Source: Marinilabilia rubra | GTDB lineage: Bacteria; Bacteroidota; Bacteroidia; Bacteroidales; Marinilabiliaceae | Reading direction: 5' to 3' | Assembly (NCBI RefSeq): GCF_003121985.1 | Contig: NZ_QEWP01000008.1 | Span: 62,001 to 126,000, forward strand | DNA length: 64,000 nt | Shown: positions 52,645-61,625 of the stretch, one piece after another | How positions within the stretch are numbered: the stretch's first letter is position 1 | Layout: each line of letters begins with the position of its first letter | The notes under the pieces: model-generated | What the model was told of the DNA's origin: nothing | The model's input: the letters and a program-made list of their open reading frames with translations, nothing else | Databases searched by the model: none | Program-made: the position numbers and the translations under genes

Positions 52645-53226
52645 CTACAACATCTTAAGGGCATACTTAATGATCTCTTCAACTTTACTTCCCGGGTTTT
52701 CCTTCAGGATTTTATTAATGACCTTCTGCGATGGTGCTTTTGAAAAACCCAACATCACTAAAGCAGATAACGCTTCTTCTACCTTTGTATTGTCTTCGGG
52801 GATAGGTAAATTTTGCATTTCAGCAGCCTTCCCAATTTTGTCCTTTAATTCAACAATGACACGTTGAGCTGTTTTTAGCCCTATTCCTTTAACACTTTTT
52901 ATCTGATTGACATTTTCAGTTGATATTGCTATGTGCAGTTCATCAGGCGACAGAGATGAAAGCATCATTCTGGCAGTATTGGCACCTATGCCGGATACGG
53001 AAATTAACAGCTCAAAAAGATTTCGTTCTCTTGTTTCATTAAACCCATAAAGAGCATGAGCGTCTTCCCTGATGTGCTCATAGATGAACAGACGTGCCTC
53101 TTGTTTGTCTTTTAAGGCCTCAAAAGTGAAAAGGGAGATGTTAATAAAGTAACCAATACCCCGGTTCTCGAGAATGACATAAGCTGGGGTGGTTTGAGTA
53201 AGTTTGCCGGATATGAATTCGTACAT
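52645..53226 (-). CDS. ruvA: Holliday junction branch migration protein RuvA
   Basis: 193 aa, full length. It binds four-way junctions and recruits the RuvB helicase during recombinational repair. Domain I (1-65) opens MYEFISGKLTQTTPAYVILENRGIGYFINI. Domain II (about 70-140) has two helix-hairpin-helix motifs: LISVSGIGANTARMML and IKSVKGIGLKTAQRVIVELKDK. Domain III (about 150-193) is the RuvB-contacting bundle, VEEALSALVMLGFSK. It is cotranscribed with sprA. ruvB and ruvC are not in the window. Confidence 0.96.
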   Translation of the reverse strand: MYEFISGKLTQTTPAYVILENRGIGYFINISLFTFEALKDKQEARLFIYEHIREDAHALYGFNETRERNLFELLISVSGIGANTARMMLSSLSPDELHIAISTENVNQIKSVKGIGLKTAQRVIVELKDKIGKAAEMQNLPIPEDNTKVEEALSALVMLGFSKAPSQKVINKILKENPGSKVEEIIKYALKML

Positions 53227-53248
53227 GCTTGATTAATTAGGGTGTTAA

Positions 53249-53306
53249 AGAAAAAAATAGTGCAGACTGAGTGGTTACTTTAATAACAGAAACAGTTCAG
53301 TCTGCA
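53249..53306 (-). terminator. Hairpin plus T run between thiL and ruvA
   Basis: TGCAGACTGA (53261-53270) pairs perfectly with TCAGTCTGCA (53297-53306) around a 26-nt loop holding a GTTA/TAAC mini-stem. On the minus strand it is followed by CTATTTTTTTC. It can end thiL, but a promoter-like TATATTTGC lies before it, so it may instead attenuate ruvA-sprA. Confidence 0.65.
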
Positions 53307-53329
53307 AAGTTTTGATGATGCATTGACTG

Positions 53330-53337
53330 CAAATATA
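53330..53337 (-). promoter_or_regulatory. Candidate -7 element for ruvA-sprA
   Basis: TATATTTG followed by C on the minus strand, identical to the -7 element of the initiator tRNA promoter. No good TTTG is found at -33. Confidence 0.45.
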
Positions 53338-53351
53338 ATATAAACAGCCGC

Positions 53352-54410
53352 TTAGTTTTTGCTTTCAGCATCTTCATTTCCCCATCCTCTTGCCTTTAAT
53401 GCAATTTCTTCACCTGCATTGGTTTCGAGAGTGTATCCTTTTGATTCGGGGGTAATGTGACCGATTACAAAAATGTCTTTCAACGATTTCCCTTCTTTCT
53501 CTATCCGTTGATAATCCTCGAGGGAAATGGTGAAAAGCAGCTCGTAGTCTTCACCTCCATTCAGTGCTGCAACAACCGGGTTTATTTCCATTTCTTCACC
53601 CAGTGTATTTGTCGAATGATCTATTGGTAATTTGTTTTCATAAATGTTGCATCCGGTTCCTGAAGCTTTACACATTCTGATGAGTGCGGCTGCCAATCCC
53701 TCCCTGACTAAAGCCATTGAGGTTGGTTTCAGATGTGCGTTTTTGATTTGATCCAGCAAATCAAGTCGTGCTTCAGGTTTTAATTGCCTTTCCAATAAAT
53801 AGTCGTACCCGCCAAAATCAGGATTTTTCTGACCTGTCTCTTTTAAAACCTGCTTTTCCCTTTCAAGGAGTTGCAGCCCCATAAAAGCGGATCCCAGATC
53901 TCCGGTTACACATATCAAGTCATTTTCCCGGGCCCCAATTCTTGTTGAAGGAGATGATTCGCTGGCAAAACCTATTGCTGATACGGCAATCGACAAACCC
54001 GTTAATGAAGATGAAGGCCGGAAATTTACTAAGTCTAAATCGTATTTTTCGCAGGCAGTAGCGACCCCCTCCATTAATAACTCAACTGCTTCGAGCGACA
54101 TTTTTCCACTGAGACCAAGTGAAATGCTTATCTGTGAGGGTTTTGTGCCTGTGGCAATGATGTCAGATATTCCTGATACAACGGCTTTAAATCCCAGGTG
54201 CCTGAGTGGGTAATATGTGAGATCAAAATGAATGCCCTCCAAAAGCAGGTTTTGTGCGGTGATGAGTTTGGAACCTGAGCAACTGACGACAGCCGCGTCA
54301 TTCTCAATCCCGGTCAGGCTGTTTTCGTTTCTTTTCGGGAAAGTCTTTTCAATATGTTCAATAAGACCGAAGAGACCTATTTCGGAAAGTGGTGTAATCT
54401 TTTTACTCAT
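53352..54410 (-). CDS. thiL: Thiamine-monophosphate kinase ThiL
   Basis: 352 aa from ATG 54410 (MSKKITPLSEIGLFGLIEHI); a longer frame adds seven residues without support. It phosphorylates thiamine monophosphate to thiamine diphosphate, the final cofactor step. PurM/AIRS-like fold: TGIENDAAVVS at the start, LLLEGIHFDLTYYPLRHLGFKAV, ISDIIATGTKPSQISISLGL, ICVTGDLGSAFMGLQL and NGGEDYELLFTI, the last two being nucleotide and metal sites. Divergent from sufB. Thiamine-linked proteins elsewhere in the window (MTH1187 family, YjbQ family) are not adjacent. Confidence 0.96.
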   Translation of the reverse strand: MSKKITPLSEIGLFGLIEHIEKTFPKRNENSLTGIENDAAVVSCSGSKLITAQNLLLEGIHFDLTYYPLRHLGFKAVVSGISDIIATGTKPSQISISLGLSGKMSLEAVELLMEGVATACEKYDLDLVNFRPSSSLTGLSIAVSAIGFASESSPSTRIGARENDLICVTGDLGSAFMGLQLLEREKQVLKETGQKNPDFGGYDYLLERQLKPEARLDLLDQIKNAHLKPTSMALVREGLAAALIRMCKASGTGCNIYENKLPIDHSTNTLGEEMEINPVVAALNGGEDYELLFTISLEDYQRIEKEGKSLKDIFVIGHITPESKGYTLETNAGEEIALKARGWGNEDAESKN

Positions 54411-54514
54411 TTTTTGGCTTTTAGTGTGCAAAGATAAATGTTACTATGGACAAATTGTTTGAAGTCTTTAAAATAGTGTGAATAAGTTCTTCGAAAAGCA
54501 AAATAACTGTGTAA

Positions 54515-54547
54515 ATTTAGATTTAATCTAAATGTTTGGTAACTTTG
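54515..54547 (+). promoter_or_regulatory. suf promoter with 19-bp palindromic operator candidate
   Basis: ATTTAGATT-T-AATCTAAAT at 54515-54533 is a perfect 19-bp palindrome. It ends 6 nt before the -7 element TAACTTTG (54540-54547); the -33 position reads TTTA (54516-54519) with a 20-nt spacer. A protein bound here would block the promoter. The likely regulator is unknown; an iron-responsive repressor is a reasonable guess. Confidence 0.65.
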
Positions 54548-54640
54548 CAAAGTAATAAAAGAGTTTTTAGTCCTTTTGAGATTGAACCCTGCCTTTAGTT
54601 TGTTGTTAAATCCCCCAGGACTGCAAAGATTTGAAATGAT

Positions 54641-56089
54641 ATGGCAACAGAGCAAGATAAAATATTAGACGAAGTAACCAAAGGGGAATATAAATACGGT
54701 TTTTATACCGATATTGAGATGGATGCATTGCCCAAAGGTTTGAGTGAGGATGTTGTGCGTGAAATCTCCAGACGAAAGGGAGAGCCTGAGTTTATGCTTG
54801 ATTATAGGTTGAAAGCCTACCGCAACTGGCTTAATATGAAAACCCCTGATTGGGCGCATCTGAACATTCCCGAAATTGATTTTCAGGACATTATTTACTA
54901 TGCTGCTCCCAAAAGCAAACCTAAATTGGACAGCATGGATGATGTGGATCCCGAACTTAAAGCCACTTTTGACAAATTGGGAATTCCTCTTGAGGAACAA
55001 AAGCAGCTTGCCGGAGTAGCAGTTGATGCTGTGATGGATAGTGTTTCTGTAAAGACGACTTTTAAAGAAACACTTGCCGAAAAGGGGATTATTTTTTGCA
55101 GTATCAGTGAAGCCATTCGTGAATATCCTGATTTGGTGAAAAAACATCTCGGAAGCGTTGTGCCTCCCAATGATAATTATTTTGCGGCATTGAATTCTGC
55201 AGTGTTTTCAGATGGCTCTTTCGTTTATATTCCTAAGGGGGTAAGAAGCCCGGTGGAGTTGTCCACATATTTTCGGATTAACGCAATGAATACGGGGCAG
55301 TTTGAACGTACGCTGATTATTGCTGAAGACGACAGTTATGTGAGTTATCTTGAAGGTTGTACAGCTCCCAAGAGGGATGAAAACCAGTTACACGCCGCTA
55401 TTGTTGAAATTGTGGCAATGGAACGGGCTGAAGTAAAGTATTCAACCGTACAGAACTGGTACCCGGGCGACAAAGATGGTAAAGGAGGTATTTACAACTT
55501 CGTAACGAAGCGGGGAATGTGTAAAGGCGATTATTCCAAAATATCATGGACGCAGGTGGAGACCGGGTCAGCAATTACCTGGAAGTATCCCAGTTGTGTG
55601 TTGATGGGTGACCACTCTTCCGGGGAGTTCTATTCTGTAGCCCTGACCAATAATCATCAGCAGGCCGATACCGGTACCAAAATGATTCATCTTGGTAAAC
55701 ATACCAAAAGCCTGGTGGTATCAAAAGGGATTTCAGCAGGTAAGAGTCAGAACAGTTACCGCGGACTTGTGAAGGTTTCGAAACGTGCCGATGATGCCCG
55801 AAACTTTTCTCAGTGTGATTCCCTGTTGTTGGGTGATAAGTGTGGAGCACATACTTTCCCTTATCTGGAAATCAACAATAATTCAGCTAAAATTGAACAC
55901 GAGGCCACTACTTCCAAGATTGGGGAGGACCAGATCTTCTATTGTAACCAACGGGGCATTGCTACTGAAGATGCCGTGGGCCTGATTGTGAATGGTTACG
56001 TGAAAGAGGTCATTAATCAATTACCAATGGAATTTGCCGTAGAAGCCCAAAAACTTCTGGAGATTAGCCTGGAGGGAAGTGTCGGTTAA
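54641..56089 (+). CDS. sufB: Fe-S cluster assembly scaffold protein SufB
   Basis: 482 aa. Part of the SufBC2D scaffold on which clusters are built in the cytoplasm. Family segments in order: [36 protein letters not shown], the beta-helix core with [55 protein letters not shown], and [40 protein letters not shown]. The last holds the conserved Cys and acidic residues; catalytic regions look intact. First gene of sufB-C-D-S-E, transcribed away from thiL behind a palindrome-containing promoter. Confidence 0.97.
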   Translation: MATEQDKILDEVTKGEYKYGFYTDIEMDALPKGLSEDVVREISRRKGEPEFMLDYRLKAYRNWLNMKTPDWAHLNIPEIDFQDIIYYAAPKSKPKLDSMDDVDPELKATFDKLGIPLEEQKQLAGVAVDAVMDSVSVKTTFKETLAEKGIIFCSISEAIREYPDLVKKHLGSVVPPNDNYFAALNSAVFSDGSFVYIPKGVRSPVELSTYFRINAMNTGQFERTLIIAEDDSYVSYLEGCTAPKRDENQLHAAIVEIVAMERAEVKYSTVQNWYPGDKDGKGGIYNFVTKRGMCKGDYSKISWTQVETGSAITWKYPSCVLMGDHSSGEFYSVALTNNHQQADTGTKMIHLGKHTKSLVVSKGISAGKSQNSYRGLVKVSKRADDARNFSQCDSLLLGDKCGAHTFPYLEINNNSAKIEHEATTSKIGEDQIFYCNQRGIATEDAVGLIVNGYVKEVINQLPMEFAVEAQKLLEISLEGSVG

Positions 56090-56167
56090 CAATTTATTTG
56101 CACAAAAAATATAATGGGGGCAGAATTGCTTTCAAACAACAATTAATCATCTAACGATCTGATAAAT

Positions 56168-56923
56168 ATGCTTTCTATAAAGAATTTACATGCCAAAATA
56201 GAGGACAAGGAAATTCTCCGTGGGATTGACCTGAATGTTAAACCAGGAGAGGTTCACGCAATTATGGGACCAAATGGCTCTGGAAAGAGTACCCTCGCTT
56301 CAGTATTGGCAGGTAATGAGATGTTTGAAGTGAGCGAGGGAGAGGTGCTTTTTAATGATAAGGACATTTTGGATATGGCACCTGAAGACAGAGCCCGTGA
56401 AGGGTTGTTTTTGAGCTTTCAATATCCCGTCGAAATTCCCGGTGTCAGCATGGTTAATTTTCTTCGTACCTCACTCAACGAACTGAGAAAATACAGACGA
56501 GAAAAGCCCTTTTCAGCCAGTGAATTTCTGAAAATTATGCGCGAAAAGAAAAATCTGGTTGAAATAGACTCTAATCTCACCAACAGGTCCGTGAATGAAG
56601 GTTTTAGTGGCGGAGAGAAAAAGAAGAATGAGATTTTTCAAATGGCAATGCTTGAACCAAAGCTTTCCATTTTGGATGAAACAGACTCAGGATTGGACAT
56701 TGATGCACTTCGTGTTGTGGCCAACGGGGTGAATAAACTAAAACGTCCTGATAATGCTACGGTATTGATTACTCACTACCAAAGACTGTTGGAGTACATT
56801 GTTCCTGATTATGTGCACGTTCTTTATCATGGTCGTATTGTAAAAACCGGAGGCAAGGAATTGGCGCATGAATTGGAAGCCAATGGATACGACTGGATAA
56901 AAAAAGAGTTTGAAGATCAATAG
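56168..56923 (+). CDS. sufC: Fe-S cluster assembly ATPase SufC
   Basis: 251 aa, ABC-type ATPase. Walker A GPNGSGKST, Q-loop LSFQYPVEIPGV, signature FSGGEKKKNEI and Walker B LSILDETDSGLD, then THYQRLL. The KKKNE after the signature is specific to SufC. It powers conformational change of the SufBCD complex. It starts 78 nt after sufB; the gap contains an ATCATCTAACGATCT fragment of the repeat found at 15.5 and 22.4 kb. Confidence 0.98.
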   Translation: MLSIKNLHAKIEDKEILRGIDLNVKPGEVHAIMGPNGSGKSTLASVLAGNEMFEVSEGEVLFNDKDILDMAPEDRAREGLFLSFQYPVEIPGVSMVNFLRTSLNELRKYRREKPFSASEFLKIMREKKNLVEIDSNLTNRSVNEGFSGGEKKKNEIFQMAMLEPKLSILDETDSGLDIDALRVVANGVNKLKRPDNATVLITHYQRLLEYIVPDYVHVLYHGRIVKTGGKELAHELEANGYDWIKKEFEDQ

Positions 56924-56966
56924 CTGGTCATTTCTCTTTTGAGTCGAACAATTAACCTACAATTGA

Positions 56967-58358
56967 ATGGACAACGTTATCAAAAATATAATTGGGAAGG
57001 ATATAAGTATTGGAGAACTTTTTGAAGAGTATAGATCTCAGATAGAAGAGCATTCCTCTGAGGTGCTCAATAGTTTCCGTGGCGAGGCTTTTGATACATT
57101 TCAGGAAACAGGAATCCCCTCCAATAAGGTTGAAAATTATAAATACACCAATCTTCAGCCTTTTTTTAAGGGAGACTTTAAATTTAGTATTGCCCCCGGA
57201 AAGTCGGAACAGAATGTAGAGGATGTATTCTCATGTGATGTTGATACCCTTGATACCTACACCCTTTATGTTGTAAATGGCTGGTATTATCCGTTGAATG
57301 ATCTGGAAGGACTTCCTGCCGGAGTCAGAATAGGAAGCCTGGCTCAGTTATCCAAAGACGACCCTGCTTTTTTTAAAAAATACTACGGCAAAAGGGTTCC
57401 TTATCTTTCGGACGGAATTGCAGCCATGAATACAATGTTTGCTCAGGATGGATTTGTGATACACATCCCTAAAGGAGTGGTTGTTGAAAAACCAATTCAG
57501 ATTGTAAACATATTGATGTCCGAAGAATCCCTGATGGCTACTCAGCGCAACCTTATCGTAATGGAAGAAAACAGTGAGGCCAAAGTTATGGTTTGCGACC
57601 ACACACTTTCTACCGATAAGTTTGTGATGAACAGTGTTACCGAGGGGCACATTGCACGTGATGCCCGTCTGGATTTTTACAACCTGCAAAATCAACATAA
57701 TGCAACCACTCAGGTGGCAGGTTTCTATTTTGAACAACATGAGAACTCACTGGTAAGCACCAATAATCTTACACTGCATGCCGGAGTGGCCCGTAACAAT
57801 ATTGAATTAAAACTTGCCGGTGAACATGCAGAAGGCCGGGCTTACGGCCTCTATCTTCTGGATAAAAATCAACATGTTGACAATTTCTCATACATCGATC
57901 ACGCTGTAGCCGAGTGCTTCAGTGATGAGTTATTCAAGGGCGTATTAGACGACTATTCTACCGGTGCCTTTACCGGAAAAATAATGGTTCGCCCAGATGC
58001 TCAGAAGACCAACGCTTATCAGTCTAATAATAATCTTCTTCTTACCAATGATGCAAAAATCAATACCAAACCTCAGTTGGAGATTTATGCCGATGATGTA
58101 AAATGTAGTCACGGAGCAACGGTGGGACAATTGGATGAAGATGCTATGTTCTATCTTCGTACCAGGGGCATCAACAAAGAGGAAGCCACGATATTGCTGA
58201 TGTATGCTTTTGCATATGAGGTGATTGAGAAAATTAAAGTGAAGCCGCTTCGGGAACAAATCCGTGGTTTGGTAGAACAACGATTTCGAGGGGAACTGGA
58301 TAAGTGCCATTCATGTGTGGTATGCGGACAAAAGGGCACCGAAATTACCTGTTTGTAG
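56967..58358 (+). CDS. sufD: Fe-S cluster assembly protein SufD
   Basis: 463 aa, a SufB paralogue. N-terminal helical part with TGIPSNKVENYKYTNLQPF, then the beta-helix: GFVIHIPKGVVVEKPIQIVN, VTEGHIARDARLDFYNLQ and the C-terminal core ADDVKCSHGATVGQLDEDAMFYLRTRGI, in which the conserved Cys-Ser-His group is present. A CxxC pair (CHSCVVCG) near the C-terminus is a slight extra seen in this branch. Forms the SufBC2D scaffold with its neighbours. 43 nt after sufC. Confidence 0.96.
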   Translation: MDNVIKNIIGKDISIGELFEEYRSQIEEHSSEVLNSFRGEAFDTFQETGIPSNKVENYKYTNLQPFFKGDFKFSIAPGKSEQNVEDVFSCDVDTLDTYTLYVVNGWYYPLNDLEGLPAGVRIGSLAQLSKDDPAFFKKYYGKRVPYLSDGIAAMNTMFAQDGFVIHIPKGVVVEKPIQIVNILMSEESLMATQRNLIVMEENSEAKVMVCDHTLSTDKFVMNSVTEGHIARDARLDFYNLQNQHNATTQVAGFYFEQHENSLVSTNNLTLHAGVARNNIELKLAGEHAEGRAYGLYLLDKNQHVDNFSYIDHAVAECFSDELFKGVLDDYSTGAFTGKIMVRPDAQKTNAYQSNNNLLLTNDAKINTKPQLEIYADDVKCSHGATVGQLDEDAMFYLRTRGINKEEATILLMYAFAYEVIEKIKVKPLREQIRGLVEQRFRGELDKCHSCVVCGQKGTEITCL

Positions 58359-58430
58359 ACAAACGTTTTTTCTAAAATTTTTTCCGGTACGTGTTATGGA
58401 CGGGTACCGGAATCGTTGTATTTAAAAGCT

Positions 58431-59651
58431 ATGACCTTGGACATCCGAAAAATAAGAAACGATTTTCCTATTCTCAGCCAAACGGTTCATGGTAAACCGC
58501 TGGTTTACTTCGATAATGCTGCGACAACTCAAAAACCCACATCGGTAATTGAGGCTGAAGCCGATGTATATCGTAAATTCAACAGCAACATTCACCGGGG
58601 CGTGCATCATCTGAGTAATGTATGCACCGAAGCTTATGAGGAAGTCCGAAAAAAGGTTGCAGATTTTATTAATGCAGAGTCAAAGGAAGAAATAATCTTT
58701 ACAAAGGGAACGACAGAATCTGTAAATCTGCTTTCATCAAGTTTTGGAGGATCATTTCTGAAAGAGGGGGACGAGGTGATATTGACAGAAATGGAACATC
58801 ACTCCAATATTGTGCCCTGGCAGCTACTGGAAAAAAGACAAGGCATTAAGGTAAAGGTATTACCTGTCTCGGATAAAGGAGAATTGGATGTTGAAGCCTT
58901 CAAAGGGCTGGTTTCTTTCCGTACAAAGATGGTAGCTGTGACTCATATCAGCAATGTGATGGGAACGATTAATCCCATCAGGGAAATAATTGAATTGGCC
59001 CATTTAAAGGATGTTCCCGTCATGATTGATGGAGCTCAGGCCATTCATCATGTGCCTGTTGATGTTAAAAGTCTGGATTGTGATTTTTATGTTTTCAGCG
59101 GACATAAAATGTATGGACCAACCGGAGTTGGAGTGCTCTATGGTAAAAGAAAGTGGTTGAAAGAGATACAACCCTACCAGGGTGGAGGCGAGATGATTGA
59201 TAAAGTCGCCTTCAGCGGAACAACATATAACGATTTGCCTTATAAGTTTGAGGCCGGTACACCTAATTATGCAGGTGTTATTGGCATGGGAGCAGCAATT
59301 GACTATTTATTAACCAATGATCGTGAGTCCATATGGTCTTATGAGCATGAGCTCTTTGAGTATGCTTTGGAAAAGATGAAAACCATTCCGGGTATTCGAT
59401 TCATTGGTGAAGCAGAGAACCGTACAAGTGTTATTTCTTTTTTGTTAGGCAACTCGCATCCATTCGATGTGGGTACTTTGCTTGATAAATTAGGATTCGC
59501 TCTTCGCACCGGGCACCATTGTGCACAGCCGTTGATGGACAAGATGGGGATTCCCGGAACTGTGAGGGCTTCTTTTGCTTTTTACAATTCCCGCGAGGAG
59601 GTCGATCGATTGGTTGAGGCTCTTAACAGAGTTGGGGCAATGCTTGGATGA
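58431..59651 (+). CDS. sufS: Cysteine desulfurase SufS
   Basis: 406 aa from ATG 58431 (MTLDIRKIRNDFPIL). PLP enzyme that takes sulfur from cysteine. Seen: VYFDNAATTQKP, HRGVHHLSNVCTEAYE, FTKGTTESVNLL, DGAQAIHHVPVDV, the PLP-lysine in FSGHKMYGPTGVGVLYG, and the persulfide Cys in LRTGHHCAQPLMDKMGI, the group II (SufS) arrangement without the long IscS loop. It hands sulfur to the SufE-like protein encoded 45 nt downstream. Confidence 0.97.
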   Translation: MTLDIRKIRNDFPILSQTVHGKPLVYFDNAATTQKPTSVIEAEADVYRKFNSNIHRGVHHLSNVCTEAYEEVRKKVADFINAESKEEIIFTKGTTESVNLLSSSFGGSFLKEGDEVILTEMEHHSNIVPWQLLEKRQGIKVKVLPVSDKGELDVEAFKGLVSFRTKMVAVTHISNVMGTINPIREIIELAHLKDVPVMIDGAQAIHHVPVDVKSLDCDFYVFSGHKMYGPTGVGVLYGKRKWLKEIQPYQGGGEMIDKVAFSGTTYNDLPYKFEAGTPNYAGVIGMGAAIDYLLTNDRESIWSYEHELFEYALEKMKTIPGIRFIGEAENRTSVISFLLGNSHPFDVGTLLDKLGFALRTGHHCAQPLMDKMGIPGTVRASFAFYNSREEVDRLVEALNRVGAMLG

Positions 59652-59696
59652 CCACAAAAGGTTTTCTGAAGTTTCTATCTTTGCAAAAAAAATATC

Positions 59697-60119
59697 ATGA
59701 CAATAAAAGAGAAACAAGACGAAATCATTGAGGAGTTTTCAGCTTTTGACGACTGGATGGATAAATACTCCCTGCTCATCGAATTGGGCAATGAATTAGA
59801 TTCTTTTGACGAAGCCCATCGAAAAGATCAAAACCTGATTGAGGGATGCCAGTCGAAAGTATGGCTGCATGCCGAGTTGAATGATGGTAAAATTGAATTT
59901 CAGGGAGACAGTGACGCTATAATTACCAAGGGTATTGTTGCTTTGTTGCTCAGAGTCTTGTCTGGTCACACTATGGATGAAATATTGGATACAGACCTTT
60001 ATTTCGTTGATGAAATAGGACTTAAGGAACATTTATCACCTACTCGCAGCAATGGTTTGGTGGCCATGATTAAGCAGATTAAAGCCTATGCACTTGCCTT
60101 TAAAGCCAAACAGGCATAG
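59697..60119 (+). CDS. sufE: Sulfur acceptor protein SufE
   Basis: 140 aa. Takes persulfide from SufS and delivers it to SufB. The acceptor Cys is in LIEGCQSKVWLHAE. Other family features: FDDWMDKYSLLIELG near the start, FQGDSDAIITKGIVALLLRVLSGHT and the closing LSPTRSNGLVAMIKQIKAYA. Fifth suf gene; the DUF59 gene follows after 52 nt. Confidence 0.96.
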   Translation: MTIKEKQDEIIEEFSAFDDWMDKYSLLIELGNELDSFDEAHRKDQNLIEGCQSKVWLHAELNDGKIEFQGDSDAIITKGIVALLLRVLSGHTMDEILDTDLYFVDEIGLKEHLSPTRSNGLVAMIKQIKAYALAFKAKQA

Positions 60120-60171
60120 GATTGAACTACAGGCTGGTGCGGATTGTTTTTTACAGAAAAAGGGAAAAGCC

Positions 60172-60489
60172 ATGAGTACAGAATTTTTAAATATTGAAAC
60201 GGATATTGTAAAAGCTCTTAAGACAGTGTTTGACCCGGAAATTCCGGTTAACATATACGATCTGGGGCTTATTTATGAAATTGAGGTACGTGAAGAGGGA
60301 AAAGTGAGAGTGGTGATGACACTTACCTCACCCAACTGTCCTGTAGCAGAATCGTTGCCCGAAGAGGTTTATGATAAGGTATTGGCTGTTGAAGGCATTA
60401 ATGAGGTTGAGCTCAATCTTACATTTGACCCGCCATGGTCAAAAGATATGCTTTCGGAAGAAGCCTTGCTTGAACTGGGATTGCTTTAA
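60172..60489 (+). CDS. DUF59 Fe-S assembly protein (SufT-like)
   Basis: 105 aa from ATG 60172; an earlier in-frame ATG inside sufE is not supported. DUF59/MIP18 domain: LKTVFDPEIPVNIYDLGLIYEIEV and LTSPNCPVAESLPEEV, with the conserved reactive Cys and the DPE motif, ending FDPPWSKDMLSEEALLELGLL. SufT-type proteins assist maturation of Fe-S enzymes when demand is high. Mrp in this window carries a related DUF59 domain at its N-terminus. Only 15 nt separate it from queG. Confidence 0.93.
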   Translation: MSTEFLNIETDIVKALKTVFDPEIPVNIYDLGLIYEIEVREEGKVRVVMTLTSPNCPVAESLPEEVYDKVLAVEGINEVELNLTFDPPWSKDMLSEEALLELGLL

Positions 60490-60504
60490 TCAAATCTTAT
60501 TTCT

Positions 60505-61455
60505 ATGGATTTGGTGCTGGAACAACGGGCAAAATTAATCCGGGAGTTTGCACAGGACCTTGGGTTTGATGACGTGGGGTTTGTATCTGCCGAACCCATG
60601 CAGAAAGAGTCTGACTTTCTGGAGCAATGGCTTGAAAAAGGCTATCATGCCGGAATGGATTACATGGAAAGGAATTTTGAAAAACGTACCAATCCGGCTA
60701 AGTTGGTTGAAGGTGCAAAGTCCGTTGTAGTATGTCTTCAAAATTATGCTCCATCAAGAAAGGAGAAACCTTCAGGCGATTATAAGATCTCCAAATATGC
60801 CTATGGAAGAGACTATCATAAAGTGGTAAAGAACCGTCTGAAAAAACTCTTTACCTTCATACAATCAGAAGTGGATCCCCAAGCGGATGGTAGGTTTTTT
60901 GTTGACTCTGCTCCCGTTTCAGAGCGAGCCCTGGCTGCCAGTGCCGGTTTAGGGTGGAGAGGGAAAAATACCAATCTCATTCATCCCCGGTTAGGATCTT
61001 TTATTTTTATAGGAGAAATAATTCTAAACATTGATTTACCGTCAGGTTCTCCTATCAAAGAAGCTTGTGGGGGTTGCACTCGTTGCATCGAAGCTTGTCC
61101 CACAGATGCCCTCAGATCGCCTTATGAACTTGATTCCAATCGCTGCATCTCTTACCTGACCATTGAAAATAAGGGGAGCATATCAGCCGAATTTGCCGGG
61201 AAAATGGAAGACTGGATCTTTGGCTGCGATATTTGTCAGGATGTTTGCCCCTGGAACTGGAAAGCAAGGCCACATTCTGAGCCGGATTTTAAATTATGGC
61301 CGGTTTTCAAGAATATGGAAAATCAAAGCTGGGAGGAGCTCGATGCCGGTTGTTTTGACGAAATCTCCCGAGGCAGCCCAATACGCAGAGCAGGATTTGA
61401 TGGGATTAAGAGAAATATATCTTTTGTGGTGAATGCCAAAGATCCCGATAATTAG
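60505..61455 (+). CDS. queG: Epoxyqueuosine reductase QueG
   Basis: 316 aa, normal length. Reduces epoxyqueuosine to queuosine in tRNA, the last step of the modification; uses cobalamin and two 4Fe-4S clusters. Cluster ligands: CGGCTRCIEACPTDA and CDICQDVCPWN. Other motifs: GYHAGMDYMERN, KYAYGRDYHKVVKNRLKKL, DSAPVSERALAASAGLGWRGKNTNLIHP. It sits at the end of the suf run, fitting its need for clusters. Its stop codon overlaps the left end of a 160-bp fold-back element; the reading frame is not shortened by it. Confidence 0.96.
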   Translation: MDLVLEQRAKLIREFAQDLGFDDVGFVSAEPMQKESDFLEQWLEKGYHAGMDYMERNFEKRTNPAKLVEGAKSVVVCLQNYAPSRKEKPSGDYKISKYAYGRDYHKVVKNRLKKLFTFIQSEVDPQADGRFFVDSAPVSERALAASAGLGWRGKNTNLIHPRLGSFIFIGEIILNIDLPSGSPIKEACGGCTRCIEACPTDALRSPYELDSNRCISYLTIENKGSISAEFAGKMEDWIFGCDICQDVCPWNWKARPHSEPDFKLWPVFKNMENQSWEELDAGCFDEISRGSPIRRAGFDGIKRNISFVVNAKDPDN

Positions 61456-61614
61456 AAACTGTTTAAATTTTGTTTTTGGAAGATGTTTTTGAAGATTTGA
61501 GTTCTTAGACAAGTCAAAATTGACACGAATAGCAACGCTATTTAAGGAAATTTTGACGAAGTATAAGAGCTCAAGACCAGAAAACATCCCAAAGGATAAA
61601 ACTTAAACAGTTTC
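61455..61614. mobile_element. 160-bp fold-back MITE flanked by TTA
   Basis: The ends are near-perfect inverted repeats (left GAAACTGTTTAAATTTT, right arm reading GAAACTGTTTAAGTTTT on the other strand). Symmetry continues across the whole element: GATGTTTT, TTGAGTTCTT/TTGAGCTCTT, GTCAAAATT and a central AATAGC-AAC-GCTATT hairpin exactly at the midpoint. TTA flanks both sides (61452-61454 and 61615-61617), as expected for a 3-bp target duplication. It fills the gap between convergent queG and the YjbQ-family gene. Confidence 0.75.
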
Positions 61615-61625
61615 TTAGATAAGCC

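Noticed and set aside
61440-61455. Truncation of queG by the MITE
   Set aside because: The protein has normal length with both cluster motifs, and the stop codon reads the same with or without the element.
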